A stretch of DNA of 64,000 nt from Tridacna crocea (GCA_943736015.1 OX031072.1:17573501-17637500); one strand, 5' to 3'; positions 32,126-42,358 are shown, counted from the first letter of the stretch. Numbers and translations are program-made. Notes: generated by a model from the sequence alone, not told the origin.

Positions 32126-32429
32126 TTAAGTCTTCAATAACACAGCTGAAATCTTGATGGACGCTTATCTGCCATGGACATGTTTTTTTTTTTCTGATGA
32201 TTGGTAAACTTGTAAAGGAATTATGGTCCTTTAATTTACTTTCTCATCCAGGGATAAGACAGGTTGGAGGGGCAACTTTCATTTTGTAACAGTTCAAGTT
32301 AAATAGTGGGAACAAAAAGACTGAATCATGCTTTGGCAGAAAGGGGTTGAATATATCTTCTTGATGCATCGTGCAAAGTAAGTCATTAAATATGTATGAA
32401 TCCGAAATCTAAGTAATCATTATGTCTAA

Positions 32430-32606
32430 CCCTTTATCAAACAATTCCTGGTTTTTAATAACCAGAGATAACCAGCATTTTCTCCTTTTCCCACAATGTT
32501 TTCTAGCCTTCTAAAATCAACTTTCAATTTTTGAGTCACATTTATTTTGTCGTCTGCAAATGCTTTGAATTTGGACCAATCTAAAATTTTGTCGGCTGGT
32601 AATGCC
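32430..32606 (+). mobile_element. family A MITE (copy 10, left hairpin arm deleted)
   Basis: A CTAA variant is on the left (32426-32429) and TTAA (32607-32610) on the right. ccctttatcaaacaattcct leads almost directly into gataaccagcattttctcct, so one arm is missing. Confidence 0.75.
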
Positions 32607-32610
32607 TTAA

Positions 32611-33662
32611 CACCCGACTTGACCGTGAGGTGTTCCTTTTACAAACAGAAAAATTACAAATATATAAAAGTTTCTGCCTATGTAGGGACTCTGCGGGATG
32701 GAACGGGAAGATACTCTTTGAATATTCATTAAACCCTTCTTTTACAGAGCCATGATCGAAAGTGTCTGTTTGCACATATGCAGGGAACTAAATCTTTTCC
32801 AAATATTTAGTGGGTAATATAAAACCATGGAATGGCATTTTGTTGGAATAAGGTTTATGGGTTTATTTTGGTGCACAGTTCGAGAAACTTGAAGTTTGCC
32901 ATTTTATGCAATAGACATGTTCTATTTTGAACCCTACAAAAAACTCAAAGCGATTTTATACCTAATTGCGTACGTGTGGACTTGTCTCGCTAGTATGTTA
33001 CGTATGTGATTAAAATAGCCATCAAATACATTACAGAAAAAAAGGAAAAAAAATACTGGTTACGAGCATTTTGAATTTTATTCCACGATGTATTTTACCT
33101 ATTAATTAACACAATTCAATAGTTGAGTCACTTTTATTCTGCAGTCTGTACATACTTTCATTTTGGACAATGCAATTATGTTGCCGTATGATCAGAAATA
33201 AGAAGGAGAAAATGACACAAAATTGTATCTACGAGGACAGATGAACGAATAACGAAAGTCCTCAATACCCAAACAACCCCCACCCCCAAATGTAGATGTG
33301 TGATGTTGGCAAATATGTTGCAGCCTGGTTCCATCAAACATCTGCACAGTCCGATTTGCAGATATATGAACTTCGACAAGCCCAAATCAAGAAGAAATAA
33401 CACAGGAAGCCGCAGACATATTGTATCATCTTTGATCACAACCTTGCCATCTCCTTTAACCAGACTAATACATTTACAAACAATCACTCATCGTGTAACC
33501 TTTCAACACATTACTTCCTTGCAGACGGCAATTTTTCTTTCGGCCTTGCGGACAACTAAGTGTAAAAACATTGTCAAAAAAGGAAAAAGAAAATGTTTGT
33601 TTCTCCACTTGTCACATATGTTTTACCTTTGTATATACAGTGTACGTATGAAAGCTACAAGC
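32611..33662. other. unassigned; contains the longest open frame of the window
   Basis: The plus frame 33300-33755 (151 codons) and an opposing minus frame (33176-33487) are both open. Neither shows a motif, and the plus frame runs into an E element. A family A relic (tactggttacgagcattttg) lies at 33054. Confidence 0.35.
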
Positions 33663-33920
33663 AGCCATGCTCATCGAAAACGGTGTTTAATGCATCTCCG
33701 TATTACCGAGCAGGGCCATCACATAATTATGGATCCAGAAATCCATTTTGTCTAATACCGACTGAATCATGAGGTAGACTGGTCCTTTAACATGGAGATA
33801 ATTGACCGATAACAGAAAGTTTCTACCCAGGTTAGCCTGCCCGGATTGTGCAGGCTGAGCTAATCCGATACCTTCTTTGCGGGAACATGATTTCACACCC
33901 CTTACCACCGTGTATGACAC
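33663..33920 (+). mobile_element. family C/E element, E type
   Basis: agccatgctcatcgaaaacg at the left faces ccttaccaccgtgtatgaca at the right. Inside are tcacataattatggatccag, accgactgaatcatgaggta and a core hairpin, acccaggttagcctgcccgg facing gtgcaggctgagctaatccg. Confidence 0.7.
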
Positions 33921-34011
33921 AAATCCACCTTTCATTTAATTAGTCGTTCAGGAATGCTTTCTATATGGAGATGTCTAAAATTGTTGCCTGGTAAAATATT
34001 ACTTTCAAAAC

Positions 34012-34145
34012 CCTATAAGCTGAATTAAGTGATTCATGGACCGTGAAAAGGGAGTTTAATGTATCTAAAAAACAGTATCGACCAATGTGACCCAGGCTGA
34101 TACGAGTCAAAAACTTTGATAGTAATTCTCTTACTGTCCAAGGAC
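34012..34145 (+). repeat. decayed E element
   Basis: ggaccgtgaaaagggagttt-aatgtatct, cagtatcgaccaatgtgacc and ctgtccaaggac are E blocks in altered order and with a weak core. Confidence 0.45.
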
Positions 34146-34314
34146 AATAGTGCCTCACCAACCAGTCTGTTGTCAGACAAAATGGACTTTACGGATACAC
34201 AATTGTGATAACTTACTTAGTGAAATGCATCAAAGAAATAAGTTACACCATGTTTTGCCAGAGCATTCTTTAAGTAGTTTCTTCTTCTGTTCACAAAGTT
34301 TTCCATCCTTCAAC

Positions 34315-34534
34315 TCATTACTACACGACAAAATTTTAGGTTTGTCCAAATCGAAAGCATTTACAGACGACAAAACAAACGTGACTGATAATTTGATATT
34401 TGTTGTCTGAAGGGTTGAAAACATTGTGGGAAAAGGTGACAATGCTGGTTACCAGCATTTTCTCCTTTTCCCACAATGTTTTCTAAAGGCTACTTTCTCA
34501 TGGTCGTCGAAAGTAGGGATTGTGTGGTAATGGC
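34315..34534 (-). mobile_element. family A MITE (copy 11)
   Basis: TCAA (34311-34314) is on the left and TTAA (34535-34538) on the right. The left arm has gtgacaatgctgg while the right arm keeps gcattttctcc: an a-to-c change in one arm only, at the site where copy 1 has it in both. Confidence 0.85.
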
Positions 34535-34659
34535 TTAAAGATTATCTCGTATACGCTGGGAACACCATATGATCCATAATCCGGCAAAATCGGGCTTGAT
34601 ACACGTCAACGATGCATGATACAAAAGTAAGCAACAACATACTTATGCATTAATAAATA

Positions 34660-34832
34660 GCCATTTTTTTCATTTAATCATGAGGAAGACTGGACCATGG
34701 TCATGCAGAAAATAGACGGAAAGCAAAAAGTTTCGGCCCAGGTCAGCATGCGCAGTCCGCGCATGCTGACCTGGGTCGATCCTTTTCGCAGATGCATTAA
34801 GCCCCCTTTTCACAGGGCATGACTCATGTATG
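34660..34832 (+). repeat. family C/E element, E type, right part
   Basis: aatcatgaggaagactggac and aaaaagtttcggcccaggtc are followed by a perfect hairpin tip, cagcatgcgcagtccgcgca-tgctg, then gatgcattaagccccctttt and agggcatgactcatg. Confidence 0.7.
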
Positions 34833-35249
34833 ACAGCTGTTTGTCATCTGTAAATGTTTCTTACTTGGACAAGTTTAAAATTCTGTGGACTTGTATCATC
34901 ATTCAGCATTAAGATACATCTCTTAAGGTCTATTTTTGCCGCTCAGCCATTCGTTGACAACAACCCACTCAGTAATTTCATCCCTGCGAAAATGTCTTCT
35001 GTCTCATATGAACTATTGTCATTGCAGGTTGAAAAGGCCTTAGTATATTCTGTGACACACGCATGAGCCAGACTAAATTTCTTTTCTGTCGTCTGCCCTC
35101 CTTTAATTCCCATGAAAAGTTGTATGAAGTGTCAGACAGGTCACGAACAATCAGTGTTCCAACAAACTGTATAGATAAAATCAAACTGAAACCTCGATGT
35201 TTCGACTGAGTGATTGTAGAGTGTTTTACGTTGCATTTAACATCATTTC
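34833..35249. other. no recognised feature
   Basis: Open frames of about 70 codons occur on both strands (34854-35184) without motif or splice support. Confidence 0.4.
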
Positions 35250-35322
35250 GTCGGTTTGTTTCAAAAACCTCGTAACTACAGCTTGTTTCAAGCTGTAGTT
35301 ACGAGGTTTTTTAAGTAAACGG
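35250..35322. repeat. hairpin element I (copy 2)
   Basis: caaaaacctcgtaactacag-ctt faces aagctgtagttacgaggttt-t with no mismatch in the inner arm. The flanks gtcggtttgtt and aagtaaacggcc match copy 1 at 19999. Confidence 0.75.
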
Positions 35323-35394
35323 CCTATTTGACTTGTATCACGACAGTTCACTTATCTCTACCAGTCTTCTTACAAAGGTATGGCTCCGAAATCT

Positions 35395-35510
35395 CTTTCT
35401 ATAAGTCTTGCTTCCACCCAAAACTCTAAATTTCGAGTGAGGATCGGACCGGGACCACAAGTTGCGAAGCCTACAGTTTCATCACCGAGTCGTCAGGACA
35501 TCAAAAGAGA
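35395..35510 (-). repeat. tRNA-like SINE fragment
   Basis: Read on the minus strand, gacgactcggtgatgaaact-gtaggc is followed by ttgtggtcccggtccgatcc, a plausible B box (GGTCCGATCC). A short body follows. Stems are not checked beyond this. Confidence 0.35.
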
Positions 35511-35520
35511 AAAAAAAAAA

Positions 35521-35727
35521 CTCTTATCCTATTAAATAACTGACATGGAACTTTCAAACTGATAGTAAAAATCCAAATTTTGCTATTTAAAAACTATTTT
35601 GGGGAGAAGGATGTATTATTGTCAGACAATGTAGATCCAAGATCAGACTGAACGTTCTTTGTAGTCTAACCTTGATCCGCTACACTATCCAAAAAAGGTC
35701 AGTGAGTGGAGCATAACAGCCAAAGGG
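35521..35727 (-). mobile_element. family B MITE (copy 6, minus orientation)
   Basis: The right flank is TTAA (35728-35731). On the left an A run (35510-35520) obscures the target site. The core is gacaatgtagatccaagatc-agactgaac facing tgtagtctaaccttgatccg. Confidence 0.78.
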
Positions 35728-35879
35728 TTAATCAGTTGTCGAATAAAGGGGACGACTATCGTGGCATTGAAATGTAACATAAATGCGCGTTTCAATAGTT
35801 TAATTAGTTAAAACATATAATGTATATTTTACATCGATTGAGAATCAAGTTCTTACAACTTATTTCTCTCGATTCTGCT

Positions 35880-36025
35880 TCCTGGGAACTACACCAGTGC
35901 TTGCGCCAAGCATATTGGCCAATGAAAATCCCCAAGATGACACACGCTCCCATGTATTGAACTCAGGACCTTATGGTTACGAGGCTGAAACTCTACCTCA
36001 CAACCACGGAAACCACCAGTGATAA
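35880..36025 (-). mobile_element. tRNA-derived SINE
   Basis: On the minus strand, ggtttccgtggttgtgaggt-agag (A-box region) and gtcctgagttcaatacatgg (B box GAGTTCAATAC) are spaced as in a tRNA, followed by a body (tggggattttcattggccaa). It is distinct from the SINE at 36159. Confidence 0.5.
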
Positions 36026-36054
36026 TATCCATGTATCTATCGTTTATCAGGATT

Positions 36055-36150
36055 GAATTCAACAAACGTTCTAGCAATTTAACTCTAAATTGTACTTATG
36101 ATGTATCCCAACTTCTCATTGGCTAAACCATTCAGAAATTGCGCTATATA
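36055..36150. repeat. family F fragment
   Basis: caacaaacgttctagcaatt and cccaacttctcattggctaa-accattcagaaattg give one CCAAT arm and part of the palindrome. Confidence 0.5.
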
Positions 36151-36158
36151 AGATTAGT

Positions 36159-36420
36159 TGGTTGCATTGGGGTTTAACGCCACTTTAACAGCTAAGGTCA
36201 TATCATGGCGGTCAGTGACGCACATGTGTTTCCTGGCTTTCTCACATCGGTACTAACACAACTTCCTTTCCAAAGCCACTGACTACTTTCTCTCACATGC
36301 TTCAGCAGAGGTGAGAGGCGAAAATATGCTGGAAAGAAAGTTCGCCTCAACCGGGTATCGAACTCACAACCACCAGGTCATGACTCCGATACGCTCACCA
36401 CTGAGCCACCCGGGCGGGCG
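36159..36420 (-). mobile_element. tRNA-derived SINE, family S (copy 1)
   Basis: On the minus strand, ccgggtggctcagtggtgag (A box) and ggttgtgagttcgatacccg (B box GAGTTCGATACC) head a body with cgcctctcacctctgctgaa, gtgcgtcactgaccgccatg and a 3' end at gcgttaaaccccaatgcaac. The same order occurs at 52133 on the plus strand. Confidence 0.8.
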
Positions 36421-36633
36421 CGCACCATAAGAAACAGGATGCTTTTCGGATGGAATACGAGTCTAAACCGTTTAGCTGAACAAGACTGAACGTGAGCAAC
36501 CATTTTCCTCATGTTAAAGGACAGAAACTGCTCTGAATTTAAATGTACCCGGAACTGAATTTGAAAACGTACCATATATCACATAAGCCACAAGGGCTAT
36601 CAGCAAATAGTACACATGGAAATTGTTATTTAA

Positions 36634-37005
36634 GGTAAGACCTGTGTAATGGAAAACAGCTATTTCCACTAAAATATCATCCTGCAAAATTAGCTATAGT
36701 TAAAAATAAGTATTATTGAACTACTTTCACCTTTTCATCTTTTCCATTTTTTCCTTCTTTGAATTATCATTTAAAAATCTAAAATCACTATATTCTCAAT
36801 TTAAAAAGCGATAATAATTACCTCCCTTTTTAGAAAACAAACAAAAGTATCAAAAAATAGTTTCAAGAAAGACATAAACGGAATTTCTGATCCATTAGGA
36901 ATGTGCAAAAATATTATTTCTGCATATATCCTTATTTATCTTTATTTATCAACCAATTAAAATTTTTCCAAATGTTCACCGGAAGTGCATTACACAGGTC
37001 TTACC
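36634..37005 (+). mobile_element. TTAA-target MITE, family G (copy 1)
   Basis: It is flanked by TTAA (36630-36633, 37006-37009). The terminal inverted repeats ggtaagacctgtgtaatg and cattacacaggtcttacc are perfect. The interior is AT-rich with ttcaagaaagacataaacgg and attacctcccttttt blocks shared by all copies. It is 372 bp with no coding capacity. Confidence 0.88.
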
Positions 37006-37109
37006 TTAACTCTCTCTGCGCCATAATGATTAAGTCTATCTTTTTACGACTGAAAGGTTAAATCACTAAAATAGTGAAATTTATTAATGTTATATACTTC
37101 CTGGAAACC

Positions 37110-37172
37110 GGACGGTATGGATACAAGATCAGGCTGCATGTACTATTATGTCTAATCTTAATCTATGCCATA
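37110..37172. repeat. family B hairpin core, decayed
   Basis: gacggtatggatacaagatc-aggctgcatg faces tgtctaatcttaatctatgc. Confidence 0.5.
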
Positions 37173-37261
37173 CTTGGTTTTATGAATCACATAGACACAT
37201 TCAGCCCTCTTTTACCAGGGCACGGTTCAAATCAATTTGATCCTAATTTTTCGGCTTGGTT

Positions 37262-37448
37262 TGGTTTTTTATTTGAAGTTTAGCGCCATGTCAAGAGCTT
37301 TGGTGCTATCATGGCGGTCAATGACGCACCCATGTATTCCTGGTTTTCTCACACCAGTTCTGACACAATTTTCTTTCGAAAGCCGCTACAACCGGGTATC
37401 GAACCCTCAACCCCCAGGTCACCAGTCAGATGCACTAACCTTTGTACT
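37262..37448 (-). mobile_element. tRNA-derived SINE, family S (copy 2, internally deleted)
   Basis: The minus strand carries the head (ctggtgacctgggggttgag-ggttcgatacccggttg) and the tail (gtgcgtcattgaccgccatg). The cgcctctcacctctgc segment between them is missing. Confidence 0.7.
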
Positions 37449-38360
37449 TTGGAGAGGGACTTTATAAACTGTCGTTAGCTTTCGTCCAACTCCTTTTGTA
37501 ATTAATTATTGCAAAGATATCTTTAGACTAGTATCTTTTGATGGGTCCTAACTTTTTGAATAAATGAAAGTTCACTTGAGCTTTTGACAGTTTACCACAG
37601 AAGTTCAGAATAAAACTAAACCCACAAAATTATGAAAAAAGTGAATTGATTAGATAGACTGAAACAATAATAATGCAGATCCTTGACTTTTGTACAAAAA
37701 GGAAGATTGACAAAATTGATTTGGTGTCGTCCTCAGACATGCGTAGATAAAGAGAGCTTTCTAAACTGTAGACAGTAGACGACAAAGTTTAGAACTACCT
37801 AAATTGAAAGCATTTGCATCAGACACATCAAATATGTTTGAAAAGAGAGGATTTGTTTCTGAAAGGGTAGAGAGGGGGTTCAAAAGCCTTCTTCTTCGTT
37901 GAAATGCGGGGATTTTTTTGTTAAAGAATATAAATCAATATGTTGTATAAATTTATGATGACAGTTTTGTCATATTTTTTTCTTTCTTTTACAACAATCT
38001 GATCTATTCTGGTAAAATCGGCCTTGAAATTATTCAGGCATTTTCATTTAGCGGTCGACATTCAAATTTCCCATGATTACCCGCGAATATCATTTGACAC
38101 AGAGTTCAGCAGATCTTAGAGGTCACGTGTACTCATTCAGGTGGGAAAACTATGTAAAGAAAAGTATTCTTGTTGAAGAATATGAAATTTTGCCTCAATG
38201 TTTTTCACGTTTTCTTGACTCTACACAAATATGTCGTGGGACGGCGATTGAGAACGAAATCGACAAGGTCAAATTCCGTTTGGTGACACTTCCGGCTGCA
38301 TTTTATGTTGAGCCGATCCCTTGCACCTGTTGTTTTGACTGTTTATCCACCTGACGATTA
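37449..38360. other. unassigned; family A relic at 37740-37930 and a 99-codon open frame
   Basis: tagacgacaaagtttagaac and caaaagccttcttcttcgtt are family A remnants. The plus frame 38058-38354 has balanced composition (…EEYEILPQCFSRFLDSTQIC…) but no start context, splice partner or motif, so it is not called. Confidence 0.3.
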
Positions 38361-38364
38361 TTAA

Positions 38365-38557
38365 CCCTTTACCAAATAATGCCGAGTAAGCCTTTTAAAT
38401 ACACTGCGGGAAAAGGAGAAAGTGCCAGTAACCAGCATTTTCTCCTTTTCCAAGGATGTTTCCACCCAACCAAGACATAATCCATCATTTTAGCCATATT
38501 TAAATTGTAGCCTGCGATTGTTCTGAATTTGGACAAGTCTATATTTTCGTCGTATGG
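38365..38557 (+). mobile_element. family A MITE (copy 12)
   Basis: It is flanked by TTAA (38361-38364, 38558-38561) and is 193 bp. The left arm has gtgccagtaaccagc, slightly off the palindrome. Confidence 0.82.
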
Positions 38558-39210
38558 TTAACTTTCTAACAAACAATCTCGTATATTTACGGCCTTGAAA
38601 AATACTTGCTTGAAAACATTGATTTCAAACGCAAGAAACGCACTTAATCAGGATTTTTTCTTTTTCTCCCGATGTTTCCAGCCCCTGCGTTTCAAATACG
38701 AAACCTACAATTTAAACCACACTTGATTCAATTCCCGCCAATGCATTCTAATAGGATAAGTCTAAATTTTTGTTCCTCCATGGTAAAGTTTTTAACATTC
38801 ACCATAGAAAACCATGTTTTTAACTATATACCTTTATGAAAACGCCCTTTTAAAACATGGAGGGAAAAGGAGACAATGCTGCTTTCAAAGATAAACAAAA
38901 AATCGATCTATTAATAAAGCTGGTTCTTAAAAAACAGCTAAAATGATTTTTGGATTCATAATTATGTGATGAAATCCCGAGGAGAAACAATTTCTCCCCA
39001 GCCATAGTGTTTTTCAACAATTTTCTGTTGCAAGGAACATTTTTCAGACGGAATAGGTTCCAACTATATTATGTTTAGCTGGAGCATAAATTATATGCTA
39101 AAAGTTGGACTCAAAAGATATGGTATCCACCAATATAAGATCCGCTCAAAAAAAAGATGAAATCCAAGCATTACGCTGGAAAGCTCGACATAAGGTGCTC
39201 TTGCATACAG
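38558..39210. other. stacked family A relics
   Basis: aaacaatctcgtatatttac, aagtctaaatttttgttcct and catggagggaaaaggagaca (38862) are broken family A pieces. No complete copy is present. Confidence 0.35.
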
Positions 39211-39268
39211 AATATATTAGGATCAGACTGCACAGAAACTTCAGTTTGATCTTGATCTATTTCGTCCG
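39211..39268. repeat. family B hairpin core
   Basis: ggatcagactgcacagaaac faces cagtttgatcttgatctatt. Confidence 0.55.
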
Positions 39269-39334
39269 ATACCGTGAGATAATTTGGGTGAAAAGAACTT
39301 TGAACACGCAATATATATATATACATTTATATAC

Positions 39335-39595
39335 GAGCCATGTTCTGTGGAAAGGGGCTTCATGTATCTCTGTGATTCATAGTAAAAAGCAAAGCCATCA
39401 CATAATTATGGATTCAAGACACTTCTTTTTGAAAACTGACTTAATTATGGGGTAAACTTGGCCTTGGACATACAGAAAACTGACCAATAGCGAAAAGTTT
39501 CGGCCTGGGTCAGCCTGCGCGAATTGCGCAGGCTGACCTGGGTCAATACTTTTCGCAAATGCATTAAGCCCCAGTATCATAGAAAAATGGTTCAT
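39335..39595 (+). mobile_element. family C/E element, E type (best-preserved copy)
   Basis: At 261 bp, gagccatgttctgtggaaag is partly mirrored by tcatagaaaaatggttcat. The core hairpin is excellent: cggcctgggtcagcctgcgc facing gcgcaggctgacctgggtca. The interior has tcacataattatggattcaa. Confidence 0.78.
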
Positions 39596-40020
39596 ATTTT
39601 CTTGATATAGGCAGAAAATTTTCGCTTTATTAATTGCAATGTTAAATGGTTAAGAATTAGGTACAAGTGTCATTCATTACAATATTTATGTTCCACCCTT
39701 TAAGGCGCTGAAATATGACAAACTTTTTCCGTTCAGAAAAAAAAAACAGCGAACATAATTGTAATTCTGAAGCTGTTTTGAAATGAGCATTTTTGAAAGT
39801 AGGGGACAGTATATATTCACGATCACACTGCACTTTTTGTCTGCAAAAGCAATATAATTTGTGTTTAATTCTGTCAGAGTTTAAAGAGTTAGGGTAAAAT
39901 TAAACAAGACTGAGTTTATCCGTCACTGCAAAATTGACCATTTAGGGTGCAGGATAAAATCCTAGATACTTCATAATTACAAATACTGACACGCCTATCT
40001 GTTTTGGGGTTGTTTTTCAG

Positions 40021-40131
40021 CCGACATCTTCAGAAACGGAAGACCAACACAACATTTTCTCGTCGGAGCCATTGGCTCTGAATATGATGCTTCCTCCCGT
40101 GGCTCCAGACCCAAGAAATAGCCCGCAATAG
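40021..40131 (+). CDS. candidate terminal coding exon, unidentified gene
   Basis: The acceptor gttttggggttgtttttcag ends at 40020. The exon reads 36 codons in phase 0, containing SSETEDQHNIFSSEPLALN and then MMLPPVAPDPRNSPQ, and stops at TAG 40129-40131. GC content is close to 50% while the flanks are near one-third GC, and codon choice looks protein-like (acidic, Ser/Pro-rich tail). An AATAAA at 40205-40210 would suit polyadenylation. The rest of the gene would lie upstream on this strand, but no second exon with comparable support was found. The tail has no recognisable domain. Confidence 0.42.
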   Translation, partial: PTSSETEDQHNIFSSEPLALNMMLPPVAPDPRNSPQ

Positions 40132-40682
40132 GATTTGAGTTCTAATACAACCATTTTTCATCTTGTTTAAAGTCTCGTCTATAGTGAAAAAAAAAAATTC
40201 TGGCAATAAATCAAATGAGAATTAAAGTTTATGATATGCCACTGACAGGGCATAACACAGTTAGGACAAAAAGGAAAAATAAGTACTGGTTAACAGCAAG
40301 GCGTCGTAAAGCATCAGCCGTTTGGAAAAGTTTTATACACACATTCAAGTTAATGCAAGCAGGCAATAATGCTTGCAACGCAATAAATTTCATAACCATT
40401 TGACAGCTTAAAACATCGTCAATAAATTCCAATGGGTGCGCATTTAAATTACCCCGACTCGAGTGCAATATGCAAGGTCACCAATTACATTAAGAAAACA
40501 TTAAAAGTCCTGTATTTGATTAACAAATTTCAAATTTCTGTTCATTTATAACTACATTTTAAAAGCATTGTCAAAGAAATTTGTTATGCAGTGAACTTCA
40601 TTGCAGATGGTTGAATATAAAACTCGTCAACATATTCGAGTTTTTGCAAGTTTTGAATATCCCAGATTCCACATACAATAGT
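40132..40682. other. possible 3' untranslated region, then unassigned
   Basis: AATAAA motifs occur at 40205, 40382 and 40421. Opposing open frames of 62 and 79 codons overlap at 40215-40468 without motif support. Confidence 0.3.
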
Positions 40683-40686
40683 TTAA

Positions 40687-40891
40687 CACTTAAGCTGCCA
40701 AGCGCGACTAAATGACCTTTTGCGAACAATGTAGATCAAGATCAGACTGCACAAAACGTGCATTCTGACCTTGTATCCACACTGTCCGATACAGAGATAT
40801 TATTCCCCAAAGAACGAGTTTGAAATTGCAGTGACTTTGGGCTTTGACTATCGAACTGAAATTTCGTTTTAGTAATTCAGCAGAATAAGGG
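40687..40891 (+). mobile_element. family B MITE (copy 4)
   Basis: It is flanked by TTAA (40683-40686, 40892-40895) and is 205 bp. The core is gaacaatgtagatcaagatc-agactgcac facing gtgcattctgaccttgtatc. Confidence 0.87.
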
Positions 40892-41009
40892 TTAATGTTA
40901 CCATGACATTTGAAAACATTTAAGATTCTGAAAATATTAATATGATTATACAGACGGAAACAATAAGAATGAAGATCTTTACCTTTCCGTAGAAAACTTG
41001 GACAATTAA

Positions 41010-41214
41010 CCCTTTGGCTTCTAACCGAAACACACTGACGTTTTGCGGACAGTGCAGAAAAAGATCAGACTGCACAGAACGAGTAGCCTGACTTTTGATC
41101 TACACAGTCCGATAAGGAGATATTATTTTCCAAAACGTAACTTTGAGGCAGCAATATTTGGATCATTAATATCGAACTGAAAGTTTGAATTTTAGTTATA
41201 TAGCAGGATACGGG
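41010..41214 (+). mobile_element. family B MITE (copy 5)
   Basis: It is flanked by TTAA (41006-41009, 41215-41218). It has the same length and orientation as copy 4, 118 bases downstream, but the two differ at many sites, so they are separate insertions rather than a fresh duplication. Confidence 0.87.
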
Positions 41215-41388
41215 TTAACACCATTGATTTGGTGTCGTCTTCATACTTGCATGGATAAAAGGCTTTGAAAAGTGTACACAGTATTTTCGCATCTTCTGTC
41301 GCGTGTATATGTATTTTGAAATCATCGTCCGTCGAAAAACTGGTAAAGTTTGTTGGTATTTGTAATTTATTGATAGAAAAAAAAGTTA

Positions 41389-41627
41389 AACCATGGTCTG
41401 CGAAAAAGGGGTTAAATGAGTCAGCAAAACATATCGACTGGGGTCAGTTTGCACAGTCTTCGCATGCTGATCTCGGTATACAATTTTTGCTATTGGTCAG
41501 TTTTCTACATGTCAAAAGACCGGTACTACACCATGATTCATTCGGTTTTTGAACCAAATGAAACGACTTGCTTTGTACACTGCATCAGGGAGATGCATTA
41601 AACCCCCTTTAGCCAGAGTGAAGCTCA
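41389..41627 (-). repeat. family C/E element, E type, reversed and diverged
   Basis: catggtctgcgaaaaagggg and gatgcattaaacccccttta mark the two ends. The core hairpin (gactggggtcagtttgcaca facing cgcatgctgatctcggtata) and ctacaccatgattcattcgg are E-type blocks. Confidence 0.6.
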
Positions 41628-41663
41628 TTTATATTTTGGTACTTCGTTTTGCTCTTGTTGCAG

Positions 41664-41788
41664 TGAAGATGTCAGGTCAGAATATGCGTTGTTTTGAAAT
41701 TTATAAAACTCTCAAAACTAGACTAAGACTGAGAATGAATGGTGAAGAGGGACCCTACGATTGCCTAGACCTTTTTTGGAGCCAATAG
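41664..41788 (+). CDS. weak candidate terminal exon, unidentified
   Basis: The acceptor acttcgttttgctcttgttgcag ends at 41663. The frame (phase 2) reads KMSGQNMRCFEIYKTLKT and later EEGPYDCLDLFWSQ, ending at TAG 41786-41788. It lies between repeat elements, outside recognised repeats. No homologous family is apparent and no AATAAA is close, so it may be a chance open frame behind a good acceptor. Confidence 0.22.
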
Positions 41789-41846
41789 CTGTGTCTAGTG
41801 CACTGAATCATACTTGCTTTCATCAAGGTTGAAACTCGGGTCACCT

Positions 41847-42039
41847 GGGTGCGTATTCACCAACCATTCTTGAGAATATTCTAGGTTATTCTCCAAGGTT
41901 TTGTACATTTGTTAGTAACACAACTTCTGATTGGCTAAACCGAATGGTTTAGCCAATCAGAAGTTGTGTTACATACAAATGTAAAAAATTCTGGAGAATA
42001 AGACAAAGAACGGTAAGAATGGATGGTGAATACAGGTCC
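41847..42039 (+). mobile_element. family F MITE (intact palindrome)
   Basis: The ends are gggtgcgtattcaccaacca and gatggtgaatacaggtcc. The centre is a perfect palindrome: cttctgattggctaaaccg-aatggtttagccaatcagaa. It contains ctgattggct (41927-41936) facing agccaatcag (41951-41960), each a full-match CCAAT box. Confidence 0.9.
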
Positions 42040-42188
42040 AGGATAAAAAAAAAAGGCACGCGCATTATTGTGAGTCTGATTTTACCGAATTATTACAATT
42101 ACGCGAGAACTAAATGCACCGAATACCAGGTTACAAAGTTACAAAAGGTGGGCTGCTCTCAATGTCCCAAAAGTAAGCTGTATAAATA

Positions 42189-42358
42189 GCGTTTATTTCA
42201 TCAGCATGTGGTTAATATGGGGATATACAGTATTTGCCGAAAAAGGGAAAGGTATGCGAAAATAACGAGTGTCGTAAGGCAAGAGTTATTTTCGCGGGCC
42301 TTTCCCTTTTGAGGCAAATGTTTCCCCATATTAACCACAAGCTAATGGAATAAATTAT
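42189..42358. repeat. 170-bp imperfect palindrome
   Basis: gcatgtggttaatatgggga, tttgccgaaaaagggaaagg and cgaaaataac are mirrored by gttattttcgcgggcctttc, ccttttgaggcaaa and ccccatattaaccacaagc, with a small loop at gagtgtcgtaaggcaa. Outer edges are gtttatttcat and ggaataaat. No second copy was seen. Confidence 0.75.

Noticed and set aside
33300..33755. Longest open frame in the window (151 codons, plus strand)
   Set aside because: An opposing frame is also open, the end runs into an E element, no motif or splice logic is visible, and with this base composition one such length is expected by chance in 64 kb.
38058..38354. 99-codon plus frame with balanced composition
   Set aside because: No recognisable domain, no partner exon and no clear start; kept as a note only.
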